Shown: in pieces, positions 29,612-38,097 of the stretch | How positions within the stretch are numbered: the first letter of the stretch is position 1 | How the letters are laid out: every line of letters starts with the position of its first letter | Source: Microbacterium sp. TPD7012 | GTDB taxonomy: Bacteria; Actinomycetota; Actinomycetes; Actinomycetales; Microbacteriaceae | Direction of reading: 5' to 3' | Length of the DNA: 64,000 nucleotides | NCBI RefSeq assembly: GCF_003075395.1 | Contig: NZ_QDFV01000003.1 | Location: 62,685-126,684, forward strand | Program-made: the position numbers and the translations under genes | Notes under the pieces: generated by a model | Told to the model about the DNA's origin: nothing | Databases searched by the model: none | Seen by the model: the letters and a program-made list of their open reading frames with translations, nothing else

Positions 29612-31081
29612 TCAGTCGATCTGTGCCAGCGTCTGCGCGACGATCTCTTCGACGGCGTGCCTGCTGCGGTCGCTATCAGCGTCGACGAGCCCGATCCGCG
29701 TCCGTCGCTCCATCACGTCGTCCACGGTCATCGCGCCCTCGGCCCGCACGGCGAACTCGATCTCCGCCCGGGTGATCGCGATGCCCTCCGCGACTTCGGC
29801 TCCCGCGTCCGCGATGCGGGCGCGGCCCACCATATCTTCCTCGATCAGACGGATCGACGCCGAGCGGCTCGGCGCGGGACTCAGACCGCGCGTTCGCACC
29901 GCGAGGTCCACGGCATCCTCGGCCATCCGCCGGTAGGTGGTGAGCTTGCCGCCGAGGACGGTGACGAATCCGCCGTCGGAGACGGCGACCAGATGCCGTC
30001 TCGAGACATCGGCGGTGGTGTCAGCGCCGTTGTCGACCAGGGGGCGCAGACCGGCGAAGGCCCCGCGCACCTGATCGCGACGGATGGGCGTCGACACCAC
30101 GCGGTTGAGGGTGGAGAGGAGGAAGGCGATCTCGGGCTCGGTGGCTTCCGCGACACGGGGCACGGGTCCGGGTGCGCTCTCGTCGGTGAGCCCCACGATG
30201 ACGCGGCCTCCTCTCTGGGGGAGCGCGAACACGTAGCGGCTGATCGAGCCCTCGTGCGGGATGGTGAGGGCGGCGGACGGATGCCCGAGGTCCGCCGCAT
30301 CGAGCACGATGTGCGTTCCTCGGCTGGGACGCACCGAGATGGCGTTGTCGAGCGTGCCCGCCCAGACGCCGGTCGCATTGATGACGCTGCGCGCGCGGAT
30401 CTCGAATCGTTCGCCGGTGAGCTCGTCGGTCACGGCGGCCCCGTCGGATCGCAGCTGCTCCGCGCGAACCCGGGTGAGGATGCGCGCGCCCATTCCGGCC
30501 GCCGTCCGCGCAACCGTCACGACGAGCCTTGCGTCGTCGACGAGCTGCCCGTCGTAGGACAGCATTCCGCCGCGGAGTCCCCGTGCGTCGAGCGCGGGGA
30601 AGAGTCGCCGTGCGGTGCGGGCGGCGACCGGACGAGGTGCCGGGAGTACCGACCGCGACGTGCGCGCCTGCATGCGCAGGAGGTCGCCGAGTGCCATGCC
30701 CACCGCGCCGGCGCTCCGCTGCCGCCAGGTCACGCCGGGGCGGAACGGCAGCAGCTGGGCCAGCGGACGGATGAGGTGCGGCGCGATCGTCGTCATGAGC
30801 AGATGGCGCTCCTGCGCGCTCTCCTTCGCGGTGGCCACATCGCCGGTCGCGAGGTAGCGGAGCCCGCCGTGCACGAGCTTCGAGCTGAACCGGCTGGTGC
30901 CGAAGGCGAGGTCCTCGGCTTCGATGAGAGTCACGCTCAACCCGCGGGACGCGGCGTCGAGCGCAACCCCTGCTCCGGTGATACCGCCGCCGACCACGAG
31001 CACATCGGCCACCTCGAGCGAGGACTCCTGCAGCTCTCTGCGACGGCGGCGAGGATCGAGATCGGGCGACGAGTGGCTCAT
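29612..31081 (-). CDS. glpD: FAD-dependent glycerol-3-phosphate dehydrogenase
   Basis: 489 residues. Oxidises sn-glycerol 3-phosphate to dihydroxyacetone phosphate at the membrane. N-terminal FAD motif VGGGITGAGVALDAASRG, then FGTSRFSSKLVHGGLRYLATGD, the glpD signature. The C-terminal region includes GLRPLVDNGADTTADVSRRH and GGKLTTYRRMAEDAV. Its start overlaps the stop of the TetR gene by 4 bp, so it is co-translated with its probable regulator. Faces an alkyl-DHAP-synthase-like oxidase and a lipid kinase, so its DHAP may feed lipid synthesis rather than only glycerol use. Confidence 0.92.
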   Translation of the reverse strand: MSHSSPDLDPRRRRRELQESSLEVADVLVVGGGITGAGVALDAASRGLSVTLIEAEDLAFGTSRFSSKLVHGGLRYLATGDVATAKESAQERHLLMTTIAPHLIRPLAQLLPFRPGVTWRQRSAGAVGMALGDLLRMQARTSRSVLPAPRPVAARTARRLFPALDARGLRGGMLSYDGQLVDDARLVVTVARTAAGMGARILTRVRAEQLRSDGAAVTDELTGERFEIRARSVINATGVWAGTLDNAISVRPSRGTHIVLDAADLGHPSAALTIPHEGSISRYVFALPQRGGRVIVGLTDESAPGPVPRVAEATEPEIAFLLSTLNRVVSTPIRRDQVRGAFAGLRPLVDNGADTTADVSRRHLVAVSDGGFVTVLGGKLTTYRRMAEDAVDLAVRTRGLSPAPSRSASIRLIEEDMVGRARIADAGAEVAEGIAITRAEIEFAVRAEGAMTVDDVMERRTRIGLVDADSDRSRHAVEEIVAQTLAQID

Positions 31082-31686
31082 GCCCGCAGATGTCCGTCGA
31101 GCGCCGCACGCAGTTCGCGCTCCCAGGCGGCTTCATCGATCAGGTCGGCGACCGTGCCGTGCGAGATCACGGCGGACTGAGCGATCAGGAGCAGCATCAC
31201 CGCGATCTCCTGCGGCTCTCCCGCGCGCACCGAGCCGTCGTCCTGCGCGGCTGCGATGGCGGCGGCGAGCCACTGGAGGATCATGCGCTGGCTGGAGCCG
31301 ACACGCTGCAGCGTGTAGCGGGTGAAGGCCTCGGGCTCGTCGTCGAGCAGGCGGCTGTACACCGCGTCGGTCCGGAAGAGGGCGGTGAACCGCATGACGT
31401 CGTCGACCAATGCCGCGCGGGTGCGAGCCGGAGCGGGGAACTGATCGATGAGTCCGATCACGCGACGCAGAAGTGCGGAGCGCACGACGTCGTCGGCGTC
31501 GTTCCAGCTGCGGTAGATCGTCGGTCGACTCAGTGACGACTTCCGAGCGAGCTCGGCGATGGTGACGCCGTGGACTCCGCGTCGGCTGATGAGGGCGTCG
31601 GCGGCGTCGAGGACGCGCGCCTGCGTCGCGTCCCAGTGCGGACGATCGGTGAGGAGAGCGGAGCTTCCTGGTTGACGTTCTTCCAT
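31078..31686 (-). CDS. TetR/AcrR family transcriptional regulator
   Basis: 202 residues. N-terminal TetR helix-turn-helix at about 18-65: RVLDAADALISRRGVHGVTI followed by LARKSSLSRPTIYRSWNDADD. The C-terminal ligand domain is divergent and hydrophobic. It lies between glpD (overlapping) and the divergent oxidase, with only 20 bp between divergent starts. A near-palindrome in that gap is the expected operator, so it probably represses both units. Ligand unknown; a lipid or acyl-CoA is plausible from the neighbours. Confidence 0.85.
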   Translation of the reverse strand: MEERQPGSSALLTDRPHWDATQARVLDAADALISRRGVHGVTIAELARKSSLSRPTIYRSWNDADDVVRSALLRRVIGLIDQFPAPARTRAALVDDVMRFTALFRTDAVYSRLLDDEPEAFTRYTLQRVGSSQRMILQWLAAAIAAAQDDGSVRAGEPQEIAVMLLLIAQSAVISHGTVADLIDEAAWERELRAALDGHLRA

Positions 31687-31691
31687 GATCT

Positions 31692-31704
31692 GTCACACTG
31701 TAAC
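31692..31704. promoter_or_regulatory. Candidate TetR operator between divergent starts
   Basis: GTCACACTGTAAC is a 13-bp inverted repeat (GTYACA-N-TGTRAC) with one mismatched pair. It is centred in the 20-bp gap between the TetR ATG (31686) and the oxidase ATG (31707). Binding here would block both transcription units. Confidence 0.55.
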
Positions 31705-31706
31705 GC

Positions 31707-33341
31707 ATGGAGCAAGAGAACGGCAGAGGCGCCGACGCCGGGCCGATGCGCTGGAACGGCTGGGGAGATCCCGCAAAGGCCCACGATCTGCCTCGCGCAG
31801 TGCGGGCCCTTCTCCCGCTTCTGCTGGGCCGCCTCCGCCGCCCGCCTGCCGCGGTCGAGCTGGATCACGTCCGTATCGCCGACAGCGCTCTGACAGCGGA
31901 TGACCTCGCGAGCTTCGCCGCCGTCGTCGGACTCGGCGAGGTCGATGCGAGCCCCGATGCGCGGATCCGACACGCCGGGGGCCGTTCGACCCCCGATCTC
32001 CTCCGCCGCAGGCAGCCCGGTCAGCAGGTGCCGGACGCGGTCGTCCGCCCGGGGAGCCACGACGAGGTGCGTGCCTGCCTCGTCGTCGCCGCCGATCGTG
32101 ACATCGCGGTCATTCCCTTCGGCGGCGGCACGAGCGTGGTCGGCGCGCTCGACCCCGAGCGTGGCGCACACCACGCGGTCGTCAGCCTGGATCTCCGGCG
32201 CCTCAGCGGGCTCCTGCAGCTCGACGAGGTCAGCGGCGAAGCCGTGCTCGCCGCGGGGACCACGGGCCCCGAGGCTGAGGCGCTGCTGTCGAGGCACGGC
32301 CTCGAGCTGGGGCACTATCCGCAGAGCTTCCGCTATGCGACGATCGGCGGGTTCGCCGCCGCACGCTCGTCCGGACAGAACTCGGCCGGCTACGGCCGCT
32401 TCGACACGATGGTGACCGGCATCCGCGTCGCGACGCCCACCGGGGACGTGGAGCTCGGCCGTTCACCGGGTTCCGCTGCGGGGCCGGACCTCGTGCGTCT
32501 CTTCCTCGGCTCGGAGGGGATCTTCGGCGTGATCACCGAGGTGCGCGTGCGCGTGCACCCGGTGCCGAAGGACAGGGTGTTCGAGGCCTGGTCGTTCCCC
32601 GACTTCGCGAGCGGTGCGGAGGGACTGCGCCGGGTCGCGCAGCAAGGCGGGGGACCGACCGTGATCCGGCTGTCCGACGAGGCGGAGACCGCGGTGAGCC
32701 TGGCGCAGGTCGGCCGCATCGGGAAGGCGCTCGCGAAGGGCGCGAGCGTCGTGACCGTGTACGAGGGCGATGGCATCGGCGAGAGGCGGGAGCGCACCGC
32801 GGCGCTGCTGGCCGCGGCCGGCGGGACCTCGTCCGGCCAGGGGGCAGCGGAGGACTGGTTGTCCGGTCGCTTCGACGGACCCTATCTCCGCGACTCCCTC
32901 CTCGATGCGGGCGTCTTCTGCGAGACGCTGGAGACGGCGACGACCTGGGCGAACCTGCACGCCCTGCGAACCGCGGTCACGGACGCGCTGCGCACGGGCT
33001 TCGCGGATGCCGGTGCGAAGTCCTCCGTGATGTGTCATGTCTCGCACATCTACCCCACGGGGGCCTCGCTGTACTTCACCGTGCTCGCCGGCATCCGCTC
33101 CGATCCGCTGACCGTCTGGGAACCGGTGAAGGCGCGGGCGAACGACGCGATCCTCGCGGCCGGCGGCACCATCAGCCACCATCACGCCGTGGGACGCGAT
33201 CACGCACCGTGGTTGGCGCAGGAGATCGGCGAGACAGGGGTCCGCATCCTGGCGGCCGTCAAGCGGGAGCTCGACCCGCGCGGCATCATGAATCCCGGAG
33301 CCGTGATCGGCGCGCAGCCGCACACCGAGAGGATCGGCTGA
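31707..33341 (+). CDS. FAD-binding oxidase related to alkyldihydroxyacetonephosphate synthase
   Basis: 544 residues, VAO-type flavoprotein. FAD PP-loop IPFGGGTSVVGAL near residue 140, and YATIGGFAAARSSGQNSAGYG near 215, matching the corresponding alkyl-DHAP synthase segments. A C-terminal SHHHAVGRDHAPWL carries the triple-histidine motif essential in AGPS enzymes. AGPS exchanges the acyl group of acyl-DHAP for a fatty alcohol, making ether lipids. First of three coupled genes, with lipid kinase and GMC oxidoreductase, divergent from TetR-glpD. A D-lactate/glycolate-oxidase-like role is the alternative. Confidence 0.8.
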   Translation: MEQENGRGADAGPMRWNGWGDPAKAHDLPRAVRALLPLLLGRLRRPPAAVELDHVRIADSALTADDLASFAAVVGLGEVDASPDARIRHAGGRSTPDLLRRRQPGQQVPDAVVRPGSHDEVRACLVVAADRDIAVIPFGGGTSVVGALDPERGAHHAVVSLDLRRLSGLLQLDEVSGEAVLAAGTTGPEAEALLSRHGLELGHYPQSFRYATIGGFAAARSSGQNSAGYGRFDTMVTGIRVATPTGDVELGRSPGSAAGPDLVRLFLGSEGIFGVITEVRVRVHPVPKDRVFEAWSFPDFASGAEGLRRVAQQGGGPTVIRLSDEAETAVSLAQVGRIGKALAKGASVVTVYEGDGIGERRERTAALLAAAGGTSSGQGAAEDWLSGRFDGPYLRDSLLDAGVFCETLETATTWANLHALRTAVTDALRTGFADAGAKSSVMCHVSHIYPTGASLYFTVLAGIRSDPLTVWEPVKARANDAILAAGGTISHHHAVGRDHAPWLAQEIGETGVRILAAVKRELDPRGIMNPGAVIGAQPHTERIG

Positions 33342-33342
33342 C

Positions 33343-34248
33343 GTGGGGCATATCGCACTCCTCTCGAACCCGTACGCCGGGAAGGGGCGGGGCGGTCAGG
33401 CCACGGATGCCGCCGTGTCGCACCTGCGCTCGCGCGGATCGGAGGTGCGGGTCTACACCGGCGACTCCGCGTCGGCGACCGTCGAGCTCGCTGCACGAGC
33501 CGTCGACGAAGGTCCCGACGTGCTGGTCGTCGTCGGGGGAGACGGCACGCTGTCCGGAATCCTCGACGTGGTGTGCGCCGCCTCCGTGCCCGTCGCGCTC
33601 GTCGCCGCCGGCACGGGCAACGACCTCGCCCGTGCGCTGGGGCTGCCACGGCACGATCCTGCAGCGGCGGCGGAACTCGCACTGACCGGGACGGGTCGCG
33701 TGCTCGACGTCGGCGAGGTGACGACCGCCGACCGCTCCGCGCGGTTCCTCACGGTCGCGGCGTTGGGATTCGACGCGAAGGTGAGCGACCGCACGAACCG
33801 GCTGCGCTGGCCGCACGGGGCCCTCCGCTACTATCTGGCGCTCGTCATCGAGCTCGTTCGCCTCCGGCCTCTGCGCTTCACGGTCGCCGTGGACGGCGAG
33901 ACGCCGGAGACGGCGCTCGGCACGCTCGTCGCCGTGGGCAACACGGCGAGCTACGGGGGCGGCATGCCGGTGTGCGCGGGCGCGACGCCGGATGACGGGA
34001 TGCTCGATCTGGTGCAGGTCGCACGGCTCGGGCGTCTGCGGCTCCTGCGGCTGTTCCCGCTGCTGCTGCGCGGACGGCACCTCTCACGACCGGAAGTGCG
34101 TCATCGTCGAGTGCGGATGGTGACGGTGAGCGCGCCCGGTCTCGTGGTCTACGCCGACGGCGAGCGTCTCGGCGAGGACGAGTGCACCATCTCGCTGTGT
34201 CCGGCAGCGTTCACTGTCCTGACCCCGGCCGAGGGAGTTCTCGCGTGA
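33343..34248 (+). CDS. Diacylglycerol kinase family lipid kinase (DgkB/YegS type)
   Basis: 301 residues, GTG start one base after the oxidase stop. The N-terminal catalytic domain begins HIALLSNPYAGKGRG and has the ATP-binding GGDGTLSG around residue 65 and AAGTGNDLARALGLP near 90. The C-terminal beta-sandwich domain includes DGMLDLVQVARL and VYADGERLGEDE. The family phosphorylates diacylglycerol or similar lipids at the membrane. Position next to an AGPS-like enzyme supports a glycerolipid role; exact substrate not visible. Confidence 0.87.
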   Translation: MGHIALLSNPYAGKGRGGQATDAAVSHLRSRGSEVRVYTGDSASATVELAARAVDEGPDVLVVVGGDGTLSGILDVVCAASVPVALVAAGTGNDLARALGLPRHDPAAAAELALTGTGRVLDVGEVTTADRSARFLTVAALGFDAKVSDRTNRLRWPHGALRYYLALVIELVRLRPLRFTVAVDGETPETALGTLVAVGNTASYGGGMPVCAGATPDDGMLDLVQVARLGRLRLLRLFPLLLRGRHLSRPEVRHRRVRMVTVSAPGLVVYADGERLGEDECTISLCPAAFTVLTPAEGVLA

Positions 34249-35882
34249 CCGGGTTCGATGAGGACGTCGTGATCGTCGGATCCGGGTTCGGCGGCGCGGT
34301 CGCCGCACTCCGGCTCACCGAGAAGGGACATCGGGTGCGGGTGTTCGAGGCGGGACGGCGCTTCGAGGACGAGGACTTCGCGAAGACGAGCTGGGACGTG
34401 CGCCGCTACCTCTGGGCGCCGGGCCTCGGATGCTTCGGCGTGCAGCGCATCCACCGCCTGCCGCACGTGATGATCCTCGCCGGGGCCGGTGTGGGCGGCG
34501 GTTCACTCAACTACGCGAACACCCTCTATCAGCCCGGCGGAGCGTTCTTCGCCGACCGGCAGTGGGCAGGGATCGCCGACTGGGAGACCGAGCTCGCACC
34601 CCACTACGCGACGGCGAAGCGGATGCTGGGCGTCGTCGAGCGCTATCCGCACAGCGGACCCGTGGAGCGGATCATGGCCGGGGCCGCCGAGGATCTCGGG
34701 GTGGGCAGCACCTTCCGTCATGCGCCCGTCGGCGTCTGGTTCGGGAAGCCGGGGGAGCGCAGCGCTGATCCGTTCTTCGGCGGGGAGGGACCGGAGCGCA
34801 CCGGATGCACGCTCTGCGGCAACTGCATGGTCGGATGCCGGGTCGGCGCGAAGAACACCCTGATGAAGAACTACCTCGCCCTCGCCGAGCGCCGTGGCGC
34901 GATCATCGAGCCGCTGCGTACCGTGACCGAGGTTCGGGCGCTCGCGGGCGGCGGGTTCGCCGTCACCACGCGCCGCAGCGGCGCGTGGCTGCGACGCGGG
35001 CAGCGCACCGTGACCGCGCGTGAGGTCGTGCTCGCCGCCGGCACCTGGGGCACGCAGCAGCTGCTGCACCGGATGAAGCACACCGGGGCGCTCCCGCACG
35101 TGTCCGATGCCATGGGCCGGCTCACCCGCACCAACTCCGAGGCACTGGACGGCGCCGTGGCGACGAGGGTGCCGGAATCCCTCGCCCTGGCCAGCGGAGT
35201 GGCGATCACGACGTCGTTCCACGTGGACGAGCGCACCCACGTCGAGAACGTCCGCTACGGCCCGGGCTCGAATCTGATGGGCGCGCTCGCGACCGTGATG
35301 GTGCCGGGCGACCGTTCACTCGCCCGGAGGCTCGGCGGGGTCGTGGTCCGGGCTCTGCGGTCGCCGATACGCCAGTTCCGCCTGGGGTCGCTGCGGCGTT
35401 GGAGCGAGCGCGGGATCATCGCTCTGGTGATGCAGACAGCCGACAACTCGCTCACGCTCTCCCTGCGGCGTCGGTTCGGGCGTCTCACGATGACCAGCGC
35501 TCAGGGGCACGGTGAGCCGAATCCGAGCCATCTGCCTCAGGCTCATCGCGCAGCACGCGCCATCGCCGCCCGGATGCGCAGCGAGGGCGGCGTTCCCGCC
35601 GAGGCTCGAGGATCGTGGCCCGAGGTGTTCGGCATCCCGCTCACCGCGCACTTCCTGGGCGGCGCAGTGATCTCCGCCTCGCCGGCGGACGGGGTGATCG
35701 ATTCCTATCACCGCGTGTGGGGTCATCCCGGACTCCACGTGGTCGACGGTGCCGCCGTGCCGGCGAACCCGGGTGTGAACCCCTCGCTGACCATCACGGC
35801 GCTGGCGGAGCGGGCGCTGTTCTTCTGGCCGCGCGCGGGGGATGACGACGAGCGTCCGCCGCAGACTCCTGTCGCCGGCTGA
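34245..35882 (+). CDS. GMC-family oxidoreductase (cholesterol-oxidase-like, with Cys cluster)
   Basis: 545 residues from the GTG at 34245 that overlaps the kinase stop. FAD motif VIVGSGFGGAVAALRL at the N-terminus and the GAGVGGGSLNYANTL region near 85. A cysteine-rich CTLCGNCMVGC near residue 190 is typical of actinobacterial cholesterol-oxidase-like GMC proteins. The C-terminal GMC signature GVNPSLTITALAERA follows. No Tat or Sec signal, so intracellular. May oxidise a sterol or fatty alcohol; next to an AGPS-like enzyme a long-chain alcohol is plausible. Confidence 0.8.
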   Translation: MTGFDEDVVIVGSGFGGAVAALRLTEKGHRVRVFEAGRRFEDEDFAKTSWDVRRYLWAPGLGCFGVQRIHRLPHVMILAGAGVGGGSLNYANTLYQPGGAFFADRQWAGIADWETELAPHYATAKRMLGVVERYPHSGPVERIMAGAAEDLGVGSTFRHAPVGVWFGKPGERSADPFFGGEGPERTGCTLCGNCMVGCRVGAKNTLMKNYLALAERRGAIIEPLRTVTEVRALAGGGFAVTTRRSGAWLRRGQRTVTAREVVLAAGTWGTQQLLHRMKHTGALPHVSDAMGRLTRTNSEALDGAVATRVPESLALASGVAITTSFHVDERTHVENVRYGPGSNLMGALATVMVPGDRSLARRLGGVVVRALRSPIRQFRLGSLRRWSERGIIALVMQTADNSLTLSLRRRFGRLTMTSAQGHGEPNPSHLPQAHRAARAIAARMRSEGGVPAEARGSWPEVFGIPLTAHFLGGAVISASPADGVIDSYHRVWGHPGLHVVDGAAVPANPGVNPSLTITALAERALFFWPRAGDDDERPPQTPVAG

Positions 35883-35898
35883 TCGGCCGGTGAACCGA

Positions 35899-35936
35899 GA
35901 ACGCCCCTCCGACGCTCGCGCGTCGGAGGGGCGTTC
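35899..35936. terminator. Strong bidirectional terminator
   Basis: Perfect 17-bp stem (35899-35915 with 35920-35936) and a 4-nt loop TCGC, between the convergent GMC oxidoreductase and fadJ-like genes. Confidence 0.85.
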
Positions 35937-35955
35937 CCCGTCGGTCGTACCGCGC

Positions 35956-38097
35956 TCAGCGGCTCTCGATGCCGCGGATCTGCGGGGTGTGGAACGAGCC
36001 TCCGAAAGCCCGGTCGGACGCGCCTTCGCGGTCGAGGTACGGCGAGGCGCCACCGTCGATGAACGGCCAGCCGGCGCCCAGGATCAGACACAGATCGATG
36101 TCCTCGACCTCGGGCACGACCCCTTCGTCCAGCATGAGCTTGATCTCGGTGGCGAGGCCGTCCTGCACGCGCTGCAGGATGGTCGCGGCCGAGGCCGGCG
36201 CCTTGCCGACCGCCGGCTTGAGCACCTTCTCCGCCTGCTTCGTCCAGCCGGTCACGCGACCGCCCCTGTCCTTCTCGACCACCGCATCCAGCTCTGCGAG
36301 GGCGTGGAAGTTCTCGTTGGCGTAGAAGCGGTCCGGGAAGGCATGCACCATCGTGTCCTGCACGTGAGCTGCGACCTTCCAGCCGACCAGATCGATCAGC
36401 TGGAACGGACCCATCGGGAGCCCGAGCGGACCGAAGGCCTTCTCCACCTCCGCGATCGGCGTGCCCTCGTAGACGGCCCGTGCCGCCTCGCCCATGACCT
36501 TGGCGAGCAGGCGGTTCACGACGAAGCCCGGCGCGTCGGCGGTGAGCACGGCGTTCTTGCCCAGATTCTTCGCGACGACGAAGGCGGTCGAGAGTGCGGC
36601 ATCCGCCGTCGCCGGCGTCTTCACGATCTCGATCAGCGGCATCACGGCCACCGGGTTGAAGAAGTGGAAGCCGACGAGGCGCTCGGGGTGCGCCAGCTTC
36701 GATCCGATCTCCTCGACCGAGAGCGACGAGGTGTTGGTGGCGAGGATCGCGTCCTCGGCGATGATCTTCTCGATCTCCCCGAACACCTGCTGCTTGACGC
36801 CGACCTCTTCGAACACGGCCTCGATCACGAAGTCGCAGTCCGCGTACAGGGTCTTGTCGGTCGTGCCGGTGACCAGCGCGCGCAGCTTGTTCGCGGCGTC
36901 GGAGTCGAGCCGACCCTTCGCCTCGAGCTTGCCGATCTCCTCGTGGATGTACGCCACGCCCTTGTCGACGCGTGCCTGATCCAGATCGGTGATCAGCACC
37001 GGGACCTGGAGCTTGCGCACGAACAGCAGCGCGAACTGGCTGGCCATGAGGCCTGCGCCGATGATGCCGACCTTCGTGACCTTCTTCGCGAGCTCCTTGT
37101 CGGGAGCGCCTACGGGGCGCTTCGCCCGCTTCTGCACCAGGTCGAACGCGTACATCGAGGCGGCGAACTGGTCGCCGGTCACGAGTTCGGCCAGCGCCTC
37201 GTCCTCGCGGGCGAAGCCCTCGGCCTTCGTGCCGCTCTTCGCCTTGTCGAGAAGGTCGAGCGCCGCGTAGGGGGACTTCGGAACGGTGCCGATCTTCGAC
37301 TCCAGCATGCCGCGGGCCATCTTGATCGCGATCGGCCACTTGGTGAGGCGCTCGATCTTGCCCGGCTCGTTCCTGCGCTCGACCTTCTTGCCGCCGAGGA
37401 CCGCGTCGGCCCACGCCAGCGAGTTCTCGAGATAGTTCGCCGCGGGGAAGATCGCGTCGACGATCCCCAGGTCGAACGCCTGCTGCGGCTTCAGCATCCG
37501 GTTCTGCTTGAGCGGGTTCGAGATGACGACCTCGAGAGCGTTCTCGATGCCGATGAGGTTCGGCAGGAGGTAGGCACCGCCCCAGCCGGGGATGATGCCG
37601 AGGAAGACCTCCGGCAGCGCGATGGCCGCCGCCGACGCGTCGACCGTGCGGTACGACGAGTTGAGCGCGATCTCCAGACCGCCGCCGAGAGCGAGGCCGT
37701 TCACGAAGGCGAACGAGGGGACTCCGAGCTCGCTGAGCTTGCCGAGCACCTTGTGCCCCAGCTGGGCGATCAGGCGTGCGTTGTCGCGCGACCCGACCTT
37801 GCTGATGTCGGACAGGTCGGCGCCGGCGGCGAGGATGTACTGCTTGCCGGTGATGCCGACCGCCTGGATCTCGCCGGCAGCTGCTCGCGCCGTGAGTCCG
37901 TCGAGGGTCTCGCCGAGCTCGGTGAGCGTGGCAGGACCCAGCGTGTTGGGACGGTTGTGGTCGCGACCGTTGTCGAGCGTGATCAGGGCGAGGGTCTTGC
38001 CGGAGGCGAGGCGGATGTCGCGCACGGGGGAGTGCGTGACGACCTCTCCCTCGGTGAGGGCCTGGATGGGCGAGAAGTCGACGTCTTCGTAGCTCAC
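35956..38097 (-). CDS. fadJ: Multifunctional fatty-acid oxidation protein (enoyl-CoA hydratase / 3-hydroxyacyl-CoA dehydrogenase)
   Basis: 713 residues from the GTG at 38097, which overlaps the fadA stop by one base. The N-terminal crotonase domain (about 1-300) includes ILAAGADLSDISK and FVNGLALGGGLEIAL with the oxyanion-hole glycines. A linker follows, then 3-hydroxyacyl-CoA dehydrogenase from about 330 with NAD motif VGIIGAGLMASQFA. HFFNPVAVMPLIEIV and the helical C-terminal domain complete it. Carries out the middle two steps of beta-oxidation, with FadA performing thiolysis. Confidence 0.93.
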   Translation of the reverse strand: MSYEDVDFSPIQALTEGEVVTHSPVRDIRLASGKTLALITLDNGRDHNRPNTLGPATLTELGETLDGLTARAAAGEIQAVGITGKQYILAAGADLSDISKVGSRDNARLIAQLGHKVLGKLSELGVPSFAFVNGLALGGGLEIALNSSYRTVDASAAAIALPEVFLGIIPGWGGAYLLPNLIGIENALEVVISNPLKQNRMLKPQQAFDLGIVDAIFPAANYLENSLAWADAVLGGKKVERRNEPGKIERLTKWPIAIKMARGMLESKIGTVPKSPYAALDLLDKAKSGTKAEGFAREDEALAELVTGDQFAASMYAFDLVQKRAKRPVGAPDKELAKKVTKVGIIGAGLMASQFALLFVRKLQVPVLITDLDQARVDKGVAYIHEEIGKLEAKGRLDSDAANKLRALVTGTTDKTLYADCDFVIEAVFEEVGVKQQVFGEIEKIIAEDAILATNTSSLSVEEIGSKLAHPERLVGFHFFNPVAVMPLIEIVKTPATADAALSTAFVVAKNLGKNAVLTADAPGFVVNRLLAKVMGEAARAVYEGTPIAEVEKAFGPLGLPMGPFQLIDLVGWKVAAHVQDTMVHAFPDRFYANENFHALAELDAVVEKDRGGRVTGWTKQAEKVLKPAVGKAPASAATILQRVQDGLATEIKLMLDEGVVPEVEDIDLCLILGAGWPFIDGGASPYLDREGASDRAFGGSFHTPQIRGIESR

